A stretch of 64,000 nucleotides of DNA from an uncultured Lysobacter sp. (GCA_946480055.1 CAMLID010000001.1:1-64000); one strand, 5' to 3'. Shown: positions 1 to 9,101, counted from the stretch's first letter. A program made the numbers and translations. The notes: generated by a model from the letters alone, not told the origin.

Positions 1-2138
1 GCCATCGCCGCGGCGACCATCGCGTTCTGCACGTTGTGCAGCGCGCGGCCTTCCATCGTCGCCGGGATCAGGTGGGTCCACAGCAGCGGGATATGGCTGC
101 CCTTGTCGTACAGCGTGATCATGTGGCCGTTGACGCCGGCCTCAAGCGCGCAGGCGCGGCCGCCGGCGCGGATGTGCTCGCGCACCAGCGCGTGGGCCGG
201 GTTCATGGTGACGTAGCAGATCACCTTGGCGTCGGTGTAGGCCGACATCTTCAGCACGTTGGGATCGTCGGCGTTGAGCACCGCGCAGTCCTTGGCGACC
301 TCGACCACCACGCGCTTGACCTCGGCCAACTGCTCCAGGGTGTCGATGCCCTTCAGACCGAGATGGTCGGACTGGATGTTGATGACCGCGCCGACGTTGA
401 CCTCGGACACGCCCATGCCCGCGCGCAGCAGGCCGCCGCGCGCGGTTTCGAGCACCGCCAGGTCGATCTGCGGATCCGACAGCACCATGCGCGCCGACAC
501 CGGCCCGGTCATGTCGCCCTCGACCGTGCGCTGGCCGTCGATGTAGACGCCGTCGGTGGTGGTCAGGCCCGGGGTGTAGCCGCCCATCTTGGCGATGTGG
601 GCGAGCATGCGCGCGGTGGTGGTCTTGCCGTTGGTACCGGTGACCGCGGCGATCGGCACCCGCGACGGCGCGCCGGGCGGGAACAGCATGTCGATCACCG
701 GACCGGCCGCATCGCGCGGCGCGCCTTCGCTGGGCGCGACGTGCATGCGGAAGCCGGGGGCGGCGTTGATCTCGCAGATGCCGCCGCCGGCGTTCTTGTA
801 GCTCTCGGCGATGTTGGGCGAGATGAAGTCGACGCCGCCCACGTCCAGGCCGATCGCGCGCACCGCGCGCACCGCCATGTCGCGGTTGTCGGGGTGGATG
901 ATGTCGGTGACGTCGGTGGCGGTGCCGCCGGTGGACAGGTTGGCGGTGGAGCGCAGGTAGACGACCTCGTCGTCGGCCGGCACCGATTCGGCGGTGTAGC
1001 CCACGCGCTCCATCATCAGCGCGGCCTGGGCGTCGAGCTCCAGCCGGGTCAGCACCTTCTCGTGGCCGACGCCGCGGCGCGGATCCTGGTTCACCGCTTC
1101 GACCAGTTCGGCGATGGTGCGTTTGCCGTCGCCGACCACATGGCCGGGGGTGCGCCGGGTCGCGGCGATGAGCTCGCCGTTGACCACCAGCAGGCGATGG
1201 TCGTCGCCGCCGACGTAGGTCTCGACGATCACCGAACGCGAATGCTCGCGCGCGGCCTCGAAGCCGGCGCGGATCTCGTCCTCGGCGGAAATGTTGATGG
1301 TGATGCCGCGGCCGTGGTTGCCGTTGTAGGGTTTGGTCACCACCGCGCCGCCGAGCTTGCGCGCCGCGCGCACCGCGCCGCCGGCGTCGGTGACCAGTTC
1401 CTGGCGCGGCACCGGCAGGCCCAGCGAGGCCAGGATCTTGTTGGTCTCTTCCTTGTCGCTGGCCAGCTCGACCGCGATATGCGGGGTGCGGCCGGTGATC
1501 GTGGCCTGGATGCGCTGCTGGTACTTGCCGTGGCCGAACTGGATCAGCGACTGCGTGTTCAGTCGCAGCCACGGAATCCCGCGCTCCTCGGCCGCGCGCA
1601 CCAGCGAGGCGGTCGACGGGCCCAGCGCGCGGCGCTGGGCGTAGCGGATGAAGTCGTCGCGCGCCGATTCCCAATCCCAATCCTCGGGCACGCTGCCGGC
1701 CGGGCGCAGTTCGGCCGGCAGCAGCGAGCACAGCAGCTTCAGGCCGAGTTCGCCGGCGGCGATGCCCTCCTCGCGCTGCGCGTACTCGTAGACCACCGAG
1801 TACACGCCGGGACGCTCATCGCTGACGCTGCGGGTCTTGCCGAAGGTGACGTTCTCGCCGGCGACGTTCTGCAGTTCGATCGCGACGTGTTCGAGCACGT
1901 GGCCCAGCCAGGTGCCTTCGTCCTCGCGCAGGCGCCGCACGAAACCGCCGGCCTCGCGATAGGAACAGCCGTGTTCGCCCAGCCCGGGCAGCGCCGCGAG
2001 CAGACCGTCGACAAAGGCCGGCCCCAGGCGCGCGGTCGGCCAGGCTTCCAGCGCCTGCAGGTCCAGCTCCAGCCGTATGACCGGAAAATGCGCATGCAGC
2101 GAAGGGCCGACGTAGACGGTGCGTTCGAGTATGCGCAT
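1..2138 (-). CDS. cphA: Cyanophycin synthetase, C-terminus beyond the window
   Basis: CphA polymerises aspartate and arginine into cyanophycin (multi-L-arginyl-poly-L-aspartate), using ATP, in the cytoplasm. The frame starts at ATG 2138 (MRILERTVYVGP) and stays open to the left edge, giving about 712 residues; family members are usually near 870-900. Visible parts are an N-terminal region, an ATP-grasp domain (for example KPYNGNHGRGI near residues 267-277) and a Mur-ligase-like domain with P-loop GTNGKT near 501-506. It follows cphB by 12 bases, with a GTGAGG-type ribosome-binding site. The pairing with cphB and iadA makes the call firm. The gene is cut by the window edge, not seen to be broken. 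Confidence 0.96.
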   Translation of the reverse strand, partial: MRILERTVYVGPSLHAHFPVIRLELDLQALEAWPTARLGPAFVDGLLAALPGLGEHGCSYREAGGFVRRLREDEGTWLGHVLEHVAIELQNVAGENVTFGKTRSVSDERPGVYSVVYEYAQREEGIAAGELGLKLLCSLLPAELRPAGSVPEDWDWESARDDFIRYAQRRALGPSTASLVRAAEERGIPWLRLNTQSLIQFGHGKYQQRIQATITGRTPHIAVELASDKEETNKILASLGLPVPRQELVTDAGGAVRAARKLGGAVVTKPYNGNHGRGITINISAEDEIRAGFEAAREHSRSVIVETYVGGDDHRLLVVNGELIAATRRTPGHVVGDGKRTIAELVEAVNQDPRRGVGHEKVLTRLELDAQAALMMERVGYTAESVPADDEVVYLRSTANLSTGGTATDVTDIIHPDNRDMAVRAVRAIGLDVGGVDFISPNIAESYKNAGGGICEINAAPGFRMHVAPSEGAPRDAAGPVIDMLFPPGAPSRVPIAAVTGTNGKTTTARMLAHIAKMGGYTPGLTTTDGVYIDGQRTVEGDMTGPVSARMVLSDPQIDLAVLETARGGLLRAGMGVSEVNVGAVINIQSDHLGLKGIDTLEQLAEVKRVVVEVAKDCAVLNADDPNVLKMSAYTDAKVICYVTMNPAHALVREHIRAGGRACALEAGVNGHMITLYDKGSHIPLLWTHLIPATMEGRALHNVQNAMVAAAM

Positions 2139-2150
2139 GTGAACCTCACT

Positions 2151-2993
2151 TCATGTCTTGGGGGGAGCCAGCGAACCGGCGGATGCTTTGCGGGTGTTGA
2201 GATTGAACGTGGCGCCCTTGGTGAGTATGTGCACGCCCAGGCCGAGCAGGCACACCGGCTCGTTCTCGCCGACCAGGTGCATGGACGAGAACTGCAGACC
2301 GTCGGCGTCGACCACGGTGACCGAACCGCTGCCCTCGACCTCGATCATGTTGTCGGGACCGATGAACGCCGCCGTGTCCTCGTCCAGACCGATGCCGATC
2401 GCGAACGGGTTGTAGGCCAGCGACGCCACCAGACGGCCGAGACGGTCACGCTGGCGGAAGTGCTGGTCGATCACCACGCGGTTGGTCAGGCCCAGGCCCG
2501 GTGCGAGCCGGACGCTGTTGGCGCGCGGCGACGCCCCTTCGACACCGTAAGCGATCATGTGCTCGCTGAGAATACTGGCGCCGGCGCTGGTCCCGCCGAC
2601 GGTCACGCCCTGAGCATTGCGCGCACGGATCGCTTGCGCAACCGGTGTACCGCCCAGCATGGTCGAAATCCGTATCTGATTGCCGCCGGTGAAGAAAATG
2701 CCGCTGGCGCGCTCGATCCGCTGCACCCGGCCCGGTTCATGGCAGTCGCGGCGCGTGTCGAAGTCCATCACCTCGACTTGCGCCGCGCCGAGCTCGGTGA
2801 ACAGCTTCTCGTAGCGATCGCCGGTGTCGGCCAGACGGCTCGCGGTCGGGATCACCACGATGTCGGCCTGGCGGCCGCCGCTGATCTTGAGAAAACGCCG
2901 CAGGATGGCGGTGTCGTTCTCCTTGTCTTCCGCTCCGCCGATCGGAACGATCCAACCCCGCTGTTCGCCATCGGGGATTCTGCTGGGTGCCAT
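2151..2993 (-). CDS. cphB: Cyanophycinase
   Basis: CphB is a serine exopeptidase of the S51 type that releases beta-Asp-Arg dipeptides from cyanophycin. The 280-residue protein has the nucleophile motif GGTSAGAS at 133-140 (catalytic Ser136 by position) and FFTGGNQ at 100-106, both typical of the family, and normal length. There is no signal peptide, so it is the intracellular form. It lies 12 bases before cphA and 22 bases after iadA, all on the minus strand, so polymer synthesis and breakdown are probably co-transcribed. Confidence 0.95.
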   Translation of the reverse strand: MAPSRIPDGEQRGWIVPIGGAEDKENDTAILRRFLKISGGRQADIVVIPTASRLADTGDRYEKLFTELGAAQVEVMDFDTRRDCHEPGRVQRIERASGIFFTGGNQIRISTMLGGTPVAQAIRARNAQGVTVGGTSAGASILSEHMIAYGVEGASPRANSVRLAPGLGLTNRVVIDQHFRQRDRLGRLVASLAYNPFAIGIGLDEDTAAFIGPDNMIEVEGSGSVTVVDADGLQFSSMHLVGENEPVCLLGLGVHILTKGATFNLNTRKASAGSLAPPKT

Positions 2994-3015
2994 CCTTCGT
3001 ACTCGCTTCTACTAA

Positions 3016-4221
3016 CTATTCGGAATGCTGCGGCGGGGTTTCGAACTGACCATGGCGCAGCACCGCGCCATCGCGCAGGTGCGGTCGTCCGCCGATGAAG
3101 ACATCATGCGCCGCGCCGCGGCCGTCCAGGGACACCAGATCGGCATCGCAGCCGACCTCGATCCGGCCCTTGCCGCTCAGGCGCAGCAATTGCGCGGGGT
3201 TGCTGGTGTAGGCCGGCAGCGCGCGCTCCAAGGCGACGCCGCGCGCCAGCACCGCATTCAGGCTGTGCAGCAACGCGCCCGACTCGCCCACGTCCATGCC
3301 GCAGACGCGGCCGTGGGCGTCGAAACAGGGCAGACAGCCGCCGGCGTCGGAACTGACCGTCACCCGCTCCGGCGGCGCGCCGCTGTCGAGGTAGCGGATC
3401 AGGGCCTCGTCGGCGCTCCAGGCGTCCTCGCCGTCCTCGACCGGAAACGCGGTCAGGTCGATCCAGCAACCGCGCCGCGCCAGCTCCAGCGCTTCCTCGA
3501 ACAAGGCCTTGCGCCGGTTGACGTGGGTCGGGTTGAACACGCGCGCCGGCAGTTCGCTGCGCTCCAGCGCCTGGCGCACGAACTCCAGCCCGCGCGGACC
3601 GTCGCCCAGATGCAGATGCACGATGCCGGCCTTGCCGGTCATCAACCCGGCGACATGCGCCTCCGAAGCCAGCCGCAGCAATTCGTCCAGGGTCGGCTGG
3701 CTGGAACGGTGGTCGCTGATCGCAACCTCGCCCACACCGATCAGCGGCTCGATGAAGGCCACGTCGCCGCGCACGCTGCCGGTCAGCGTGGTCGGCGGCA
3801 GGTGGTAGCCGCCGCAATAGCCCCAGGCGTTCAGACCTTCCTCGCGCAAGGCGTAAATCGCCGCGACCAGCTCGCGCGTGCTGCGCGCGAGGTCGTCGGT
3901 GCCGAGCAGCCCGACCACGCTGGTCACGCCGGCGCGGGTGTAGCGCGACAGCATCGGCGCCGACACGCGGGTGCGGAAACCGGCTTCGCCGCCACCGCCG
4001 GTGACGTGGACGTGGCCGTCGATCAGGCCCGGGATCAGGCGCCGGCCTTCCAGGTCGATGCTCTCGACCGACAGCTCGGCCGGCAGGGACGGCGCATCGG
4101 CGCCCATCCACAGGATCTTGCCGCCGCCCAGCAGCAGATGCTGCCGGCCCAGCGGTTGCGGCGCATAGACTTCGGCGTTGCGCAGCAAGCGCAATCCGGC
4201 CTGCGGCGCGGCGTCATTCAT
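3016..4221 (-). CDS. iadA: Isoaspartyl (beta-aspartyl) dipeptidase
   Basis: This 401-residue amidohydrolase matches IadA, a zinc enzyme that cleaves beta-aspartyl dipeptides. Here it should split the beta-Asp-Arg released by the neighbouring cyanophycinase. Visible motifs are the metal-binding HVH (H70, H72) in GLIDGHVHVTGGGG, HLHLGDG in the middle, and SSDAGGCLPCFD toward the C-terminus. The start at ATG 4221 gives the family-like beginning MNDAAPQAGL; the frame is open further upstream, but that stretch overlaps the preceding gene and has no family similarity. The start overlaps the end of the preceding gene by 8 bases, which suggests translational coupling. Confidence 0.92.
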   Translation of the reverse strand: MNDAAPQAGLRLLRNAEVYAPQPLGRQHLLLGGGKILWMGADAPSLPAELSVESIDLEGRRLIPGLIDGHVHVTGGGGEAGFRTRVSAPMLSRYTRAGVTSVVGLLGTDDLARSTRELVAAIYALREEGLNAWGYCGGYHLPPTTLTGSVRGDVAFIEPLIGVGEVAISDHRSSQPTLDELLRLASEAHVAGLMTGKAGIVHLHLGDGPRGLEFVRQALERSELPARVFNPTHVNRRKALFEEALELARRGCWIDLTAFPVEDGEDAWSADEALIRYLDSGAPPERVTVSSDAGGCLPCFDAHGRVCGMDVGESGALLHSLNAVLARGVALERALPAYTSNPAQLLRLSGKGRIEVGCDADLVSLDGRGAAHDVFIGGRPHLRDGAVLRHGQFETPPQHSE

Positions 4222-4564
4222 CCTGTGGCCCCCTGGTCCAGCCGTAAGCGCGCTCGACCTTGGCCACGCGCAATTCGTAGCGACCATACCAGTGTTTGCG
4301 GCCGCGCTCGCGGGTTGCGGCGTGTTCGAGATTGCGTTTCCAGGCCACGATCGAGGCCTCGTCCGCCCAGTAACTGACGGTGATGCCGAAGCCGTCGGCG
4401 CCGCGCGTGGACTCGACCCCGAGGTAGCCGGGCTGCTGCGCGGCCAGTTCGACCATGCGGTCGGCGGCCTCGCCGTAGCCGGCATCGTCCTGGTCGGTGC
4501 GCTGCGAGCTGAAGATCACCGCGTAGTACGGCGGCGCGGGCAATTTGGCGAAGGGATCGCTCAT
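4214..4564 (-). CDS. Antibiotic biosynthesis monooxygenase (ABM) domain protein
   Basis: A 116-residue soluble protein that looks like a single dimeric alpha-beta barrel (ABM/YgiN fold). Supporting segments are YYAVIFSSQRT, PGYLGVESTRGADG, ITVSYWADEASIVAWKRN and the C-terminal HWYGRYELRVAKVERAYGW, which matches the W-Y-x-x-Y-x-x-R-V-A-x-V-E-R pattern common in this group. Its substrate is unknown; many family members are stress or quinone-related, and there is no active-site signature to separate them. It sits 34 bases after trpD and overlaps iadA by 8 bases, so it is an internal gene of the trp-cph string. Confidence 0.85.
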   Translation of the reverse strand: MSDPFAKLPAPPYYAVIFSSQRTDQDDAGYGEAADRMVELAAQQPGYLGVESTRGADGFGITVSYWADEASIVAWKRNLEHAATRERGRKHWYGRYELRVAKVERAYGWTRGPQDE

Positions 4565-4598
4565 GGACGGACTCGCTGGCGAAGGCTGGCGAAAGGAA

Positions 4599-5630
4599 TC
4601 AGGGCGCGAGCCGACGGGTCGCGGCGACGAACTCGTCCAGCTTGGCGCGCGCGGCACCCGAGGCGAGCGCGGCGCGGGCGCGGGCGATGCCGTCGGCGAT
4701 GCTCTCGGCGGCATTGGCCACGTACAGCGCGGCGCCGGCGTTGAGCGCGACGATCTCGCGCGGCAGGCCGTCGCGGTTCTCCAGCGCCTGCAGCACCATG
4801 GCCTTGGACTCGCTCGCATCGGCCACACGCAGATTGCGGCTGGCGGCCATGGCGATGCCGAAATCCTCCGGGTGCACTTCGTACTCGCGAACCACGCCGT
4901 CGCGCAGCTCGCCGACCAGCGAACCGGCGCCCAGCGACAACTCATCCATACCGTCGCGGCCCCAGACCACCAGCGCGCGCTGCGCGCCGAGTTCCTGCAG
5001 CACGCGCACCTGGATGCCGACCAGGTCGGGGTGGAACACGCCCATCAGGATGCTGGGCGCACCGGCCGGATTGGTCAGCGGCCCGAGGATGTTGAATAAG
5101 GTGCGCACGCCCATCTCGCGGCGCACCGGCGCGACCACCTTCATCGCCGGGTGGTGCACCGGCGCGAACATGAAGCCGATGCCGGTGTCGTCGATGCATT
5201 GCGCGACCTGCTCGGGCTGCAGCTCGATCGCCGCGCCCAGCGCTTCCAGCACGTCGGCGCTGCCCGACTTCGAGGACACGCTGCGGTTGCCGTGCTTGGC
5301 GACCTTGGCGCCCGCCGCGGCGACCACGAACATGCTGGCGGTGGAGATGTTGAAGGTATGAGCGCCGTCGCCGCCGGTGCCTACGATGTCGACCAGGCCG
5401 CTGCGGTCGGCGACCTCGACCGGGCGCGCGAATTCGCGCAGCACCGTAGCCGCGCCGGCGATCTCGCCGATGGTTTCCTTCTTCACCCGCAGGCCGGTGA
5501 GGATGGCCGCGGTCATGGTCGGCGAGACTTCGCCGCGCATGATCATGCGCATCAGATCGACCATCTCGTCGTGGAAGATCTCGCGGTGCTCGATCGTGCG
5601 CTGCAGGGCTTCTTGCGGAGTCAGAGGCAT
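4599..5630 (-). CDS. trpD: Anthranilate phosphoribosyltransferase
   Basis: TrpD joins anthranilate to phosphoribosyl pyrophosphate, the second step of tryptophan synthesis. The 343-residue length is normal. The PRPP-binding motif GTGGDG is at 84-89, followed by FNIST and [15 protein letters not shown] at 112-126, all diagnostic. The gene is downstream of trpG but separated from it by a small exported-protein gene, and no trpC follows. Instead the next genes are an ABM protein and the cyanophycin set. Confidence 0.97.
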   Translation of the reverse strand: MPLTPQEALQRTIEHREIFHDEMVDLMRMIMRGEVSPTMTAAILTGLRVKKETIGEIAGAATVLREFARPVEVADRSGLVDIVGTGGDGAHTFNISTASMFVVAAAGAKVAKHGNRSVSSKSGSADVLEALGAAIELQPEQVAQCIDDTGIGFMFAPVHHPAMKVVAPVRREMGVRTLFNILGPLTNPAGAPSILMGVFHPDLVGIQVRVLQELGAQRALVVWGRDGMDELSLGAGSLVGELRDGVVREYEVHPEDFGIAMAASRNLRVADASESKAMVLQALENRDGLPREIVALNAGAALYVANAAESIADGIARARAALASGAARAKLDEFVAATRRLAP

Positions 5631-5643
5631 GATGCGATCCGGG

Positions 5644-5991
5644 TCAGAGCGAGGCGTGCTCGAGGATTTCCTGGCCCATCAGGACGCAGTCATCGCCGAG
5701 GCGGTAGTACTCCAGGCGCATCCGGTACTGGCCCTTGTAGACGTAGCCCCAGACTTCGAGCACGTCGAAGCGCTGCTTGGGATTGGCCGGATTGACGATC
5801 GACGGCAAGGGCTTGGCCGGCCCGGACACTTTGGCGCGCTCGTCGTCGTCGGTGTGGAAAGCCAGCAGTTTCTCGGCCTGAACCATCGCGTCGGCGGCAC
5901 AGGCGTTGCCGGACGGCTTGGTCGCCGCCTGGGCGGTCGTGGCTAGTCCGGCCAGCAGTGCGATGGCGAGGGCTCGTTGGGTGCGGGTCAT
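5644..5991 (-). CDS. Small exported protein of unknown function between trpG and trpD
   Basis: A 115-residue protein with a clear Sec signal peptide (basic MTRTQR, hydrophobic [11 protein letters not shown], likely cleavage after AQA near residue 22). The mature part contains [24 protein letters not shown] and one Cys pair (C31 and C102 by count), which could form a disulfide in the periplasm. I do not recognise the family. It is wedged between trpG (1-base gap) and trpD (13-base gap), so it is almost certainly co-transcribed, although nothing suggests a role in tryptophan synthesis. Confidence 0.85.
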   Translation of the reverse strand: MTRTQRALAIALLAGLATTAQAATKPSGNACAADAMVQAEKLLAFHTDDDERAKVSGPAKPLPSIVNPANPKQRFDVLEVWGYVYKGQYRMRLEYYRLGDDCVLMGQEILEHASL

Positions 5992-5992
5992 G

Positions 5993-6574
5993 TCAACGCT
6001 CCAGGAAGTTCTTGAGCAGGGCGTGGCCGTGCTCGGTCAGGATCGACTCGGGGTGGAACTGCACGCCTTCGACCGGATGCTCGCGGTGGCGCAGGCCCAT
6101 GATCTCCTCGAAGCTGCCGTCCTCGTTCTCGGTCCAGGCGGTGATCTCCAGGCACTCGGGCAGTGTCTCGCGCGACACCACCAGCGAGTGGTAGCGCGTG
6201 GCCTCGTAGCGGTCGGGCAAGCCGGCGAACACGCCGCGGCCTTCGTGGCGGATGCGCGAGGTCTTGCCGTGCATGATGGTTTTGGCCCGTACCACGTCGC
6301 CGCCATAAGCCTGACCCAGACTCTGATGACCGAGGCAGACGCCCAGGATCGGCACGCGCGCGCCGAGCTGGCGGATCAGTTCCAGCGACACTCCTGCCTC
6401 GTTGGGCGTGCACGGACCGGGCGAGATCACGATCCGCTCCGGCTGCAGCGCCTCGATCTGCGCCACCGACAGGTCGTCGTTGCGGATCACCTTCACCTCC
6501 GCTCCCAGCGCCTGCAGGTACTGCACGAGGTTGTAGGTGAAGCTGTCGTAGTTGTCGATCATCAGAACGGACAT
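5993..6574 (-). CDS. trpG: Anthranilate synthase component II (glutamine amidotransferase)
   Basis: TrpG supplies ammonia from glutamine to TrpE for anthranilate formation and may also serve p-aminobenzoate synthesis. The 193-residue protein starts [20 protein letters not shown] and carries the class I amidotransferase triad: Cys80 in GVCLGHQ, and His174 and Glu176 in VQFHPES. I chose ATG 6574 because it gives the canonical N-terminus; an upstream in-frame ATG at 6667 would add 31 residues with no family similarity. A Trp-rich leader frame ends about 200 bases upstream. trpE lies about 4 kb away in a separate unit. Confidence 0.97.
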   Translation of the reverse strand: MSVLMIDNYDSFTYNLVQYLQALGAEVKVIRNDDLSVAQIEALQPERIVISPGPCTPNEAGVSLELIRQLGARVPILGVCLGHQSLGQAYGGDVVRAKTIMHGKTSRIRHEGRGVFAGLPDRYEATRYHSLVVSRETLPECLEITAWTENEDGSFEEIMGLRHREHPVEGVQFHPESILTEHGHALLKNFLER

Positions 6575-6772
6575 GACGCGTCTCGGATTCGGGGGAGGCC
6601 GGGGGAGCAACTGCGGATGCGGGTGTCGGACCACGACCCGTCGCGCGCGGACGCGTCCTGCGGCCATGGGGCCGGGGTCGCCAGCCCGCGATTATCCGGC
6701 CGCGAGCGGCCCGCGGGAAATAACGATCGGAGAGGTGGGGCGGCGGTCGGCGCGGGGACGCGCGCGCGGCGC

Positions 6773-6934
6773 TCAGCGGTCGCTGCGCAGCGGACGGCGT
6801 GGAGCTGGATCGAAGGCGGATAGATCACGCGGGGCTTCCCGGAAGGACGACGGAACGCAGACGGAGGCAGCACGCCACCATCGCCAGCCCGGGACGGCCT
6901 TGGACGGGAATTGCGGGTTCGCGCGAACGGTCAT
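6773..6934 (-). CDS. Candidate Trp-rich leader peptide upstream of trpG
   Basis: A short open frame from ATG 6934 to TGA 6773 encodes 53 residues. It contains the cluster G-W-R-W-W at 16-20 (three Trp codons within four). It resembles the leader-like frame before trpE: both have A-N-P near residue 6, the GWRWW core and a later P-R-D-(L/F). Trp clusters of this kind mark ribosome-stalling leaders in trp attenuation. The 198 bases from its stop to trpG are GC-rich; I see a short GGCCG/CGGCC stem there but no U-run, so a standard intrinsic terminator is not evident. The regulatory role is inference from composition, the paired copy and position. Confidence 0.7.
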   Translation of the reverse strand: MTVRANPQFPSKAVPGWRWWRAASVCVPSSFREAPRDLSAFDPAPRRPLRSDR

Positions 6935-7033
6935 GGCCCTACTGTAGCCGCTCCGCGGCCACTACGCGACGGCGCGGGCGCCGCGCCCTGCCCCCATGGC
7001 GGACGCGGGACGCGAGGAAAGCACTGGGCCGGC

Positions 7034-8413
7034 TCATCCTGGGCCGGGTTCGGCCGGCGCCAGCACGATCCGCACCTCCAGCCCGGGCGCGTTGTCGCCC
7101 AGGCTGACGTGGCCGCCGTGGCGGTGCGCGATCGCGCGCACCAGGCTCATGCCCAAACCGGTGCCGGGCGAGCCGCGGTGTGCCTCCAGGCGCTGGAAAC
7201 GGTCGAACACGCGCTCGCGGTCGGCGACCGGGATACCCGGGCCGCGGTCGCCGATGCGCAGCACCACCGCGCCGCGCTCGCGTCGCAGGCATACGCCGAC
7301 CTCGGTACCGGCCGGCGCGTACTTGACCGCGTTGTCGAGCAGGTTGACCAGCATCTGGAACAACTGGTCGGCGTCGCCGCGCACGGTCGCCGGCGCTTCG
7401 TCGGCGCGCGGCAGTTCGGTGCGCAGGACGATGCCGCGCTCGCCCGCGGTCGGCGTGTACAGCTCGACCGCGTCGCGCGCGAGTTCGGCCAGGTCCAGCA
7501 CCGGCTCGTCGTGCACCGGCGGCTGCGCCTCGATCCGCGCCAGCCGCAGCAAGGCGCCGAACGAATGCAGCAGTTGATCGGTTTCGGCGATCGCCGCGTC
7601 CAGTTCGGCGTCGCGACCGGCATCGTCCGGGCGATTGCGCAGCTCTTCGAGGCGATTGCGCAGTCGGGTCAGCGGCGTACGCAGGTCGTGGGCGATGTGA
7701 TCGGTGGCGTGGCGCACGCCGCCCAGCAGTTCGCCGATGCGGTCGAGCATGCCGTTGAAGCGCCGCGCGAGCCGGTCGAAGGCGTCGTCGCTGCCGTCCA
7801 GGGCCACGCGCAAGGCCAGCTCGCCGCCGCCGACGCGTTCGGCGGTGTCGTCCAGGTTACGCAGGCGCCGCGACACCCAGCGCGAGGTCAGCCAGCCGAC
7901 CAGCGCACCCAGGCTCGCCGCGACCAGCAGCGCCGCCAGCGCGGTGCGCAGCATCAGCGCCAGGAAGCGACCCTGCGAGCGCAGTCGCACGCCGGTCAGC
8001 AAAGTGTCGCCGCCGGACAGGCGCTGCAACTGCGCAACCACGCGCAGGCGTTCGTCGCCGTCGCGCTCGACGAACTCGGTCCAGCGCAGCTTGCTCGCGT
8101 GCGCGAGCGGACGCCCGCCGTAACGGCCGGCGAGCACGCGCCCATCGGCCGCCATCAGGGCATAGACCGCGTCGGCATCGTCCTGCGCAGCGATGCGCTC
8201 GCGCAGCTCGGACTGCAGCGCGTCGCGGCCGCCTTCGCGGTACAGCTCGACCAGGCCGGCGGCGTCGGCGCGCACGACCTCGCGCGCGTCCTCGACCAGC
8301 AAGGCCGAGACCGTGTAGTGCACGCCCGCGCCGAGCAGCACGAACGCAAGCAGAAACGAGGCCGTGACGGCCAGCGCCAGGCGCGTGCTGGTCGAGCGCA
8401 GGGTCGGGCTCAT
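7034..8413 (-). CDS. Two-component sensor histidine kinase
   Basis: A 459-residue membrane sensor. Membrane segments are near 11-33 and 152-176, bracketing a periplasmic sensor region of about 115 residues. A HAMP-like linker (SRWVSRRLRNLDDTAERV) follows, then the dimerisation domain with the phospho-acceptor H242 in HIAHDLRTPLTRLRN, and an ATPase domain with N, G1 and G2 boxes (LLDNAVKYAP, IGDRGPGIP, GTGLGMSL). It overlaps the response regulator gene by 4 bases (ATGA). The signal is not known. Its 3' end is about 100 bases from the trpG leader, with no obvious terminator between, so read-through toward trpG is possible. Confidence 0.93.
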   Translation of the reverse strand: MSPTLRSTSTRLALAVTASFLLAFVLLGAGVHYTVSALLVEDAREVVRADAAGLVELYREGGRDALQSELRERIAAQDDADAVYALMAADGRVLAGRYGGRPLAHASKLRWTEFVERDGDERLRVVAQLQRLSGGDTLLTGVRLRSQGRFLALMLRTALAALLVAASLGALVGWLTSRWVSRRLRNLDDTAERVGGGELALRVALDGSDDAFDRLARRFNGMLDRIGELLGGVRHATDHIAHDLRTPLTRLRNRLEELRNRPDDAGRDAELDAAIAETDQLLHSFGALLRLARIEAQPPVHDEPVLDLAELARDAVELYTPTAGERGIVLRTELPRADEAPATVRGDADQLFQMLVNLLDNAVKYAPAGTEVGVCLRRERGAVVLRIGDRGPGIPVADRERVFDRFQRLEAHRGSPGTGLGMSLVRAIAHRHGGHVSLGDNAPGLEVRIVLAPAEPGPG

Positions 8414-9084
8414 CCGCCTAACCGGTAGCCCGCGCCGCGCACCGTGTGCAACAGCGGCTTCGGATGGCCCAGGTCGATCTTCTGCCGCAGCCGGCTGATG
8501 TGGACGTCGATGACGTTGGTCTGCGGGTCGAAGTGATAGTCCCAGACCGCCTCCAGCAGCATGGTCCGGGTGACCACGCGTTCGGCCTGGCGCATCAGGT
8601 ATTCGAGCAGGCGGAACTCGCGCGGCTGCAGTTCGATGCGCTTGCCGCCGCGGTGCGCCTCGCGACTGAGCAGGTCGAGTTCGAGATCGGCCACCCGCAG
8701 CCGGGTCGGCTCGCTGCCGCCGGCGCTGCCACGGCGCAGGATGCTGTCCAGGCGCGCGCTGAGTTCGGCGTAGGCGAAGGGTTTGACCAGGTAGTCGTCG
8801 GCGCCGGCGCGCAGGCCTTCGACCCGGTGATCGACCTCGCCCAGCGCGGTCAGCAGCAGCACCGGCGTGCGATTGCCGGCGCCGCGCAGGGTCTGCAGCA
8901 GGATCAGACCGTCCAGTCCGGGCAGCATGCGGTCGAGCACGATCGCGTCGTAGCTCTCGGTGGTGGCCAGGAACAGGCCGTCCTTGCCGTTATCGGCATG
9001 ATCGACGGCGTGCCCATCCTCGCGCAGGCCCTTGGCGATGAAACCCGCTGTGTGGGGATCGTCTTCGATCAACAGGACGCGCAT
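8410..9084 (-). CDS. OmpR/PhoB-family response regulator
   Basis: A 224-residue DNA-binding response regulator, partner of the overlapping kinase. The receiver domain has acidic residues in LLIEDD, phospho-acceptor D51 in AIVLDRMLPGLDG, and KPFAYAEL with the conserved Lys. The C-terminal winged helix shows LQPREFRLLEYLMRQ and NVIDVHISRLRQKID. ATG 9084 is the start because it gives MRVLLIEDD; the in-frame upstream 20 residues are not family-like. A terminator lies just upstream, so the pair has its own promoter or receives little read-through. Confidence 0.94.
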   Translation of the reverse strand: MRVLLIEDDPHTAGFIAKGLREDGHAVDHADNGKDGLFLATTESYDAIVLDRMLPGLDGLILLQTLRGAGNRTPVLLLTALGEVDHRVEGLRAGADDYLVKPFAYAELSARLDSILRRGSAGGSEPTRLRVADLELDLLSREAHRGGKRIELQPREFRLLEYLMRQAERVVTRTMLLEAVWDYHFDPQTNVIDVHISRLRQKIDLGHPKPLLHTVRGAGYRLGG

Positions 9085-9101
9085 GCCGACTCCCGGTCTC
9101 G

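Noticed and set aside
36..3098. Long open frame of about 1020 codons on the plus strand across the cyanophycin genes
   Set aside because: It is antisense to cphA and cphB, has no family similarity and is full of Arg, Ala, His and Gly as expected from the opposite strand of GC-rich codons.
6562..6873. Minus-strand frame of 103 codons upstream of trpG
   Set aside because: It is out of frame with the Trp-rich leader and lacks conserved features; the leader frame explains the sequence better.
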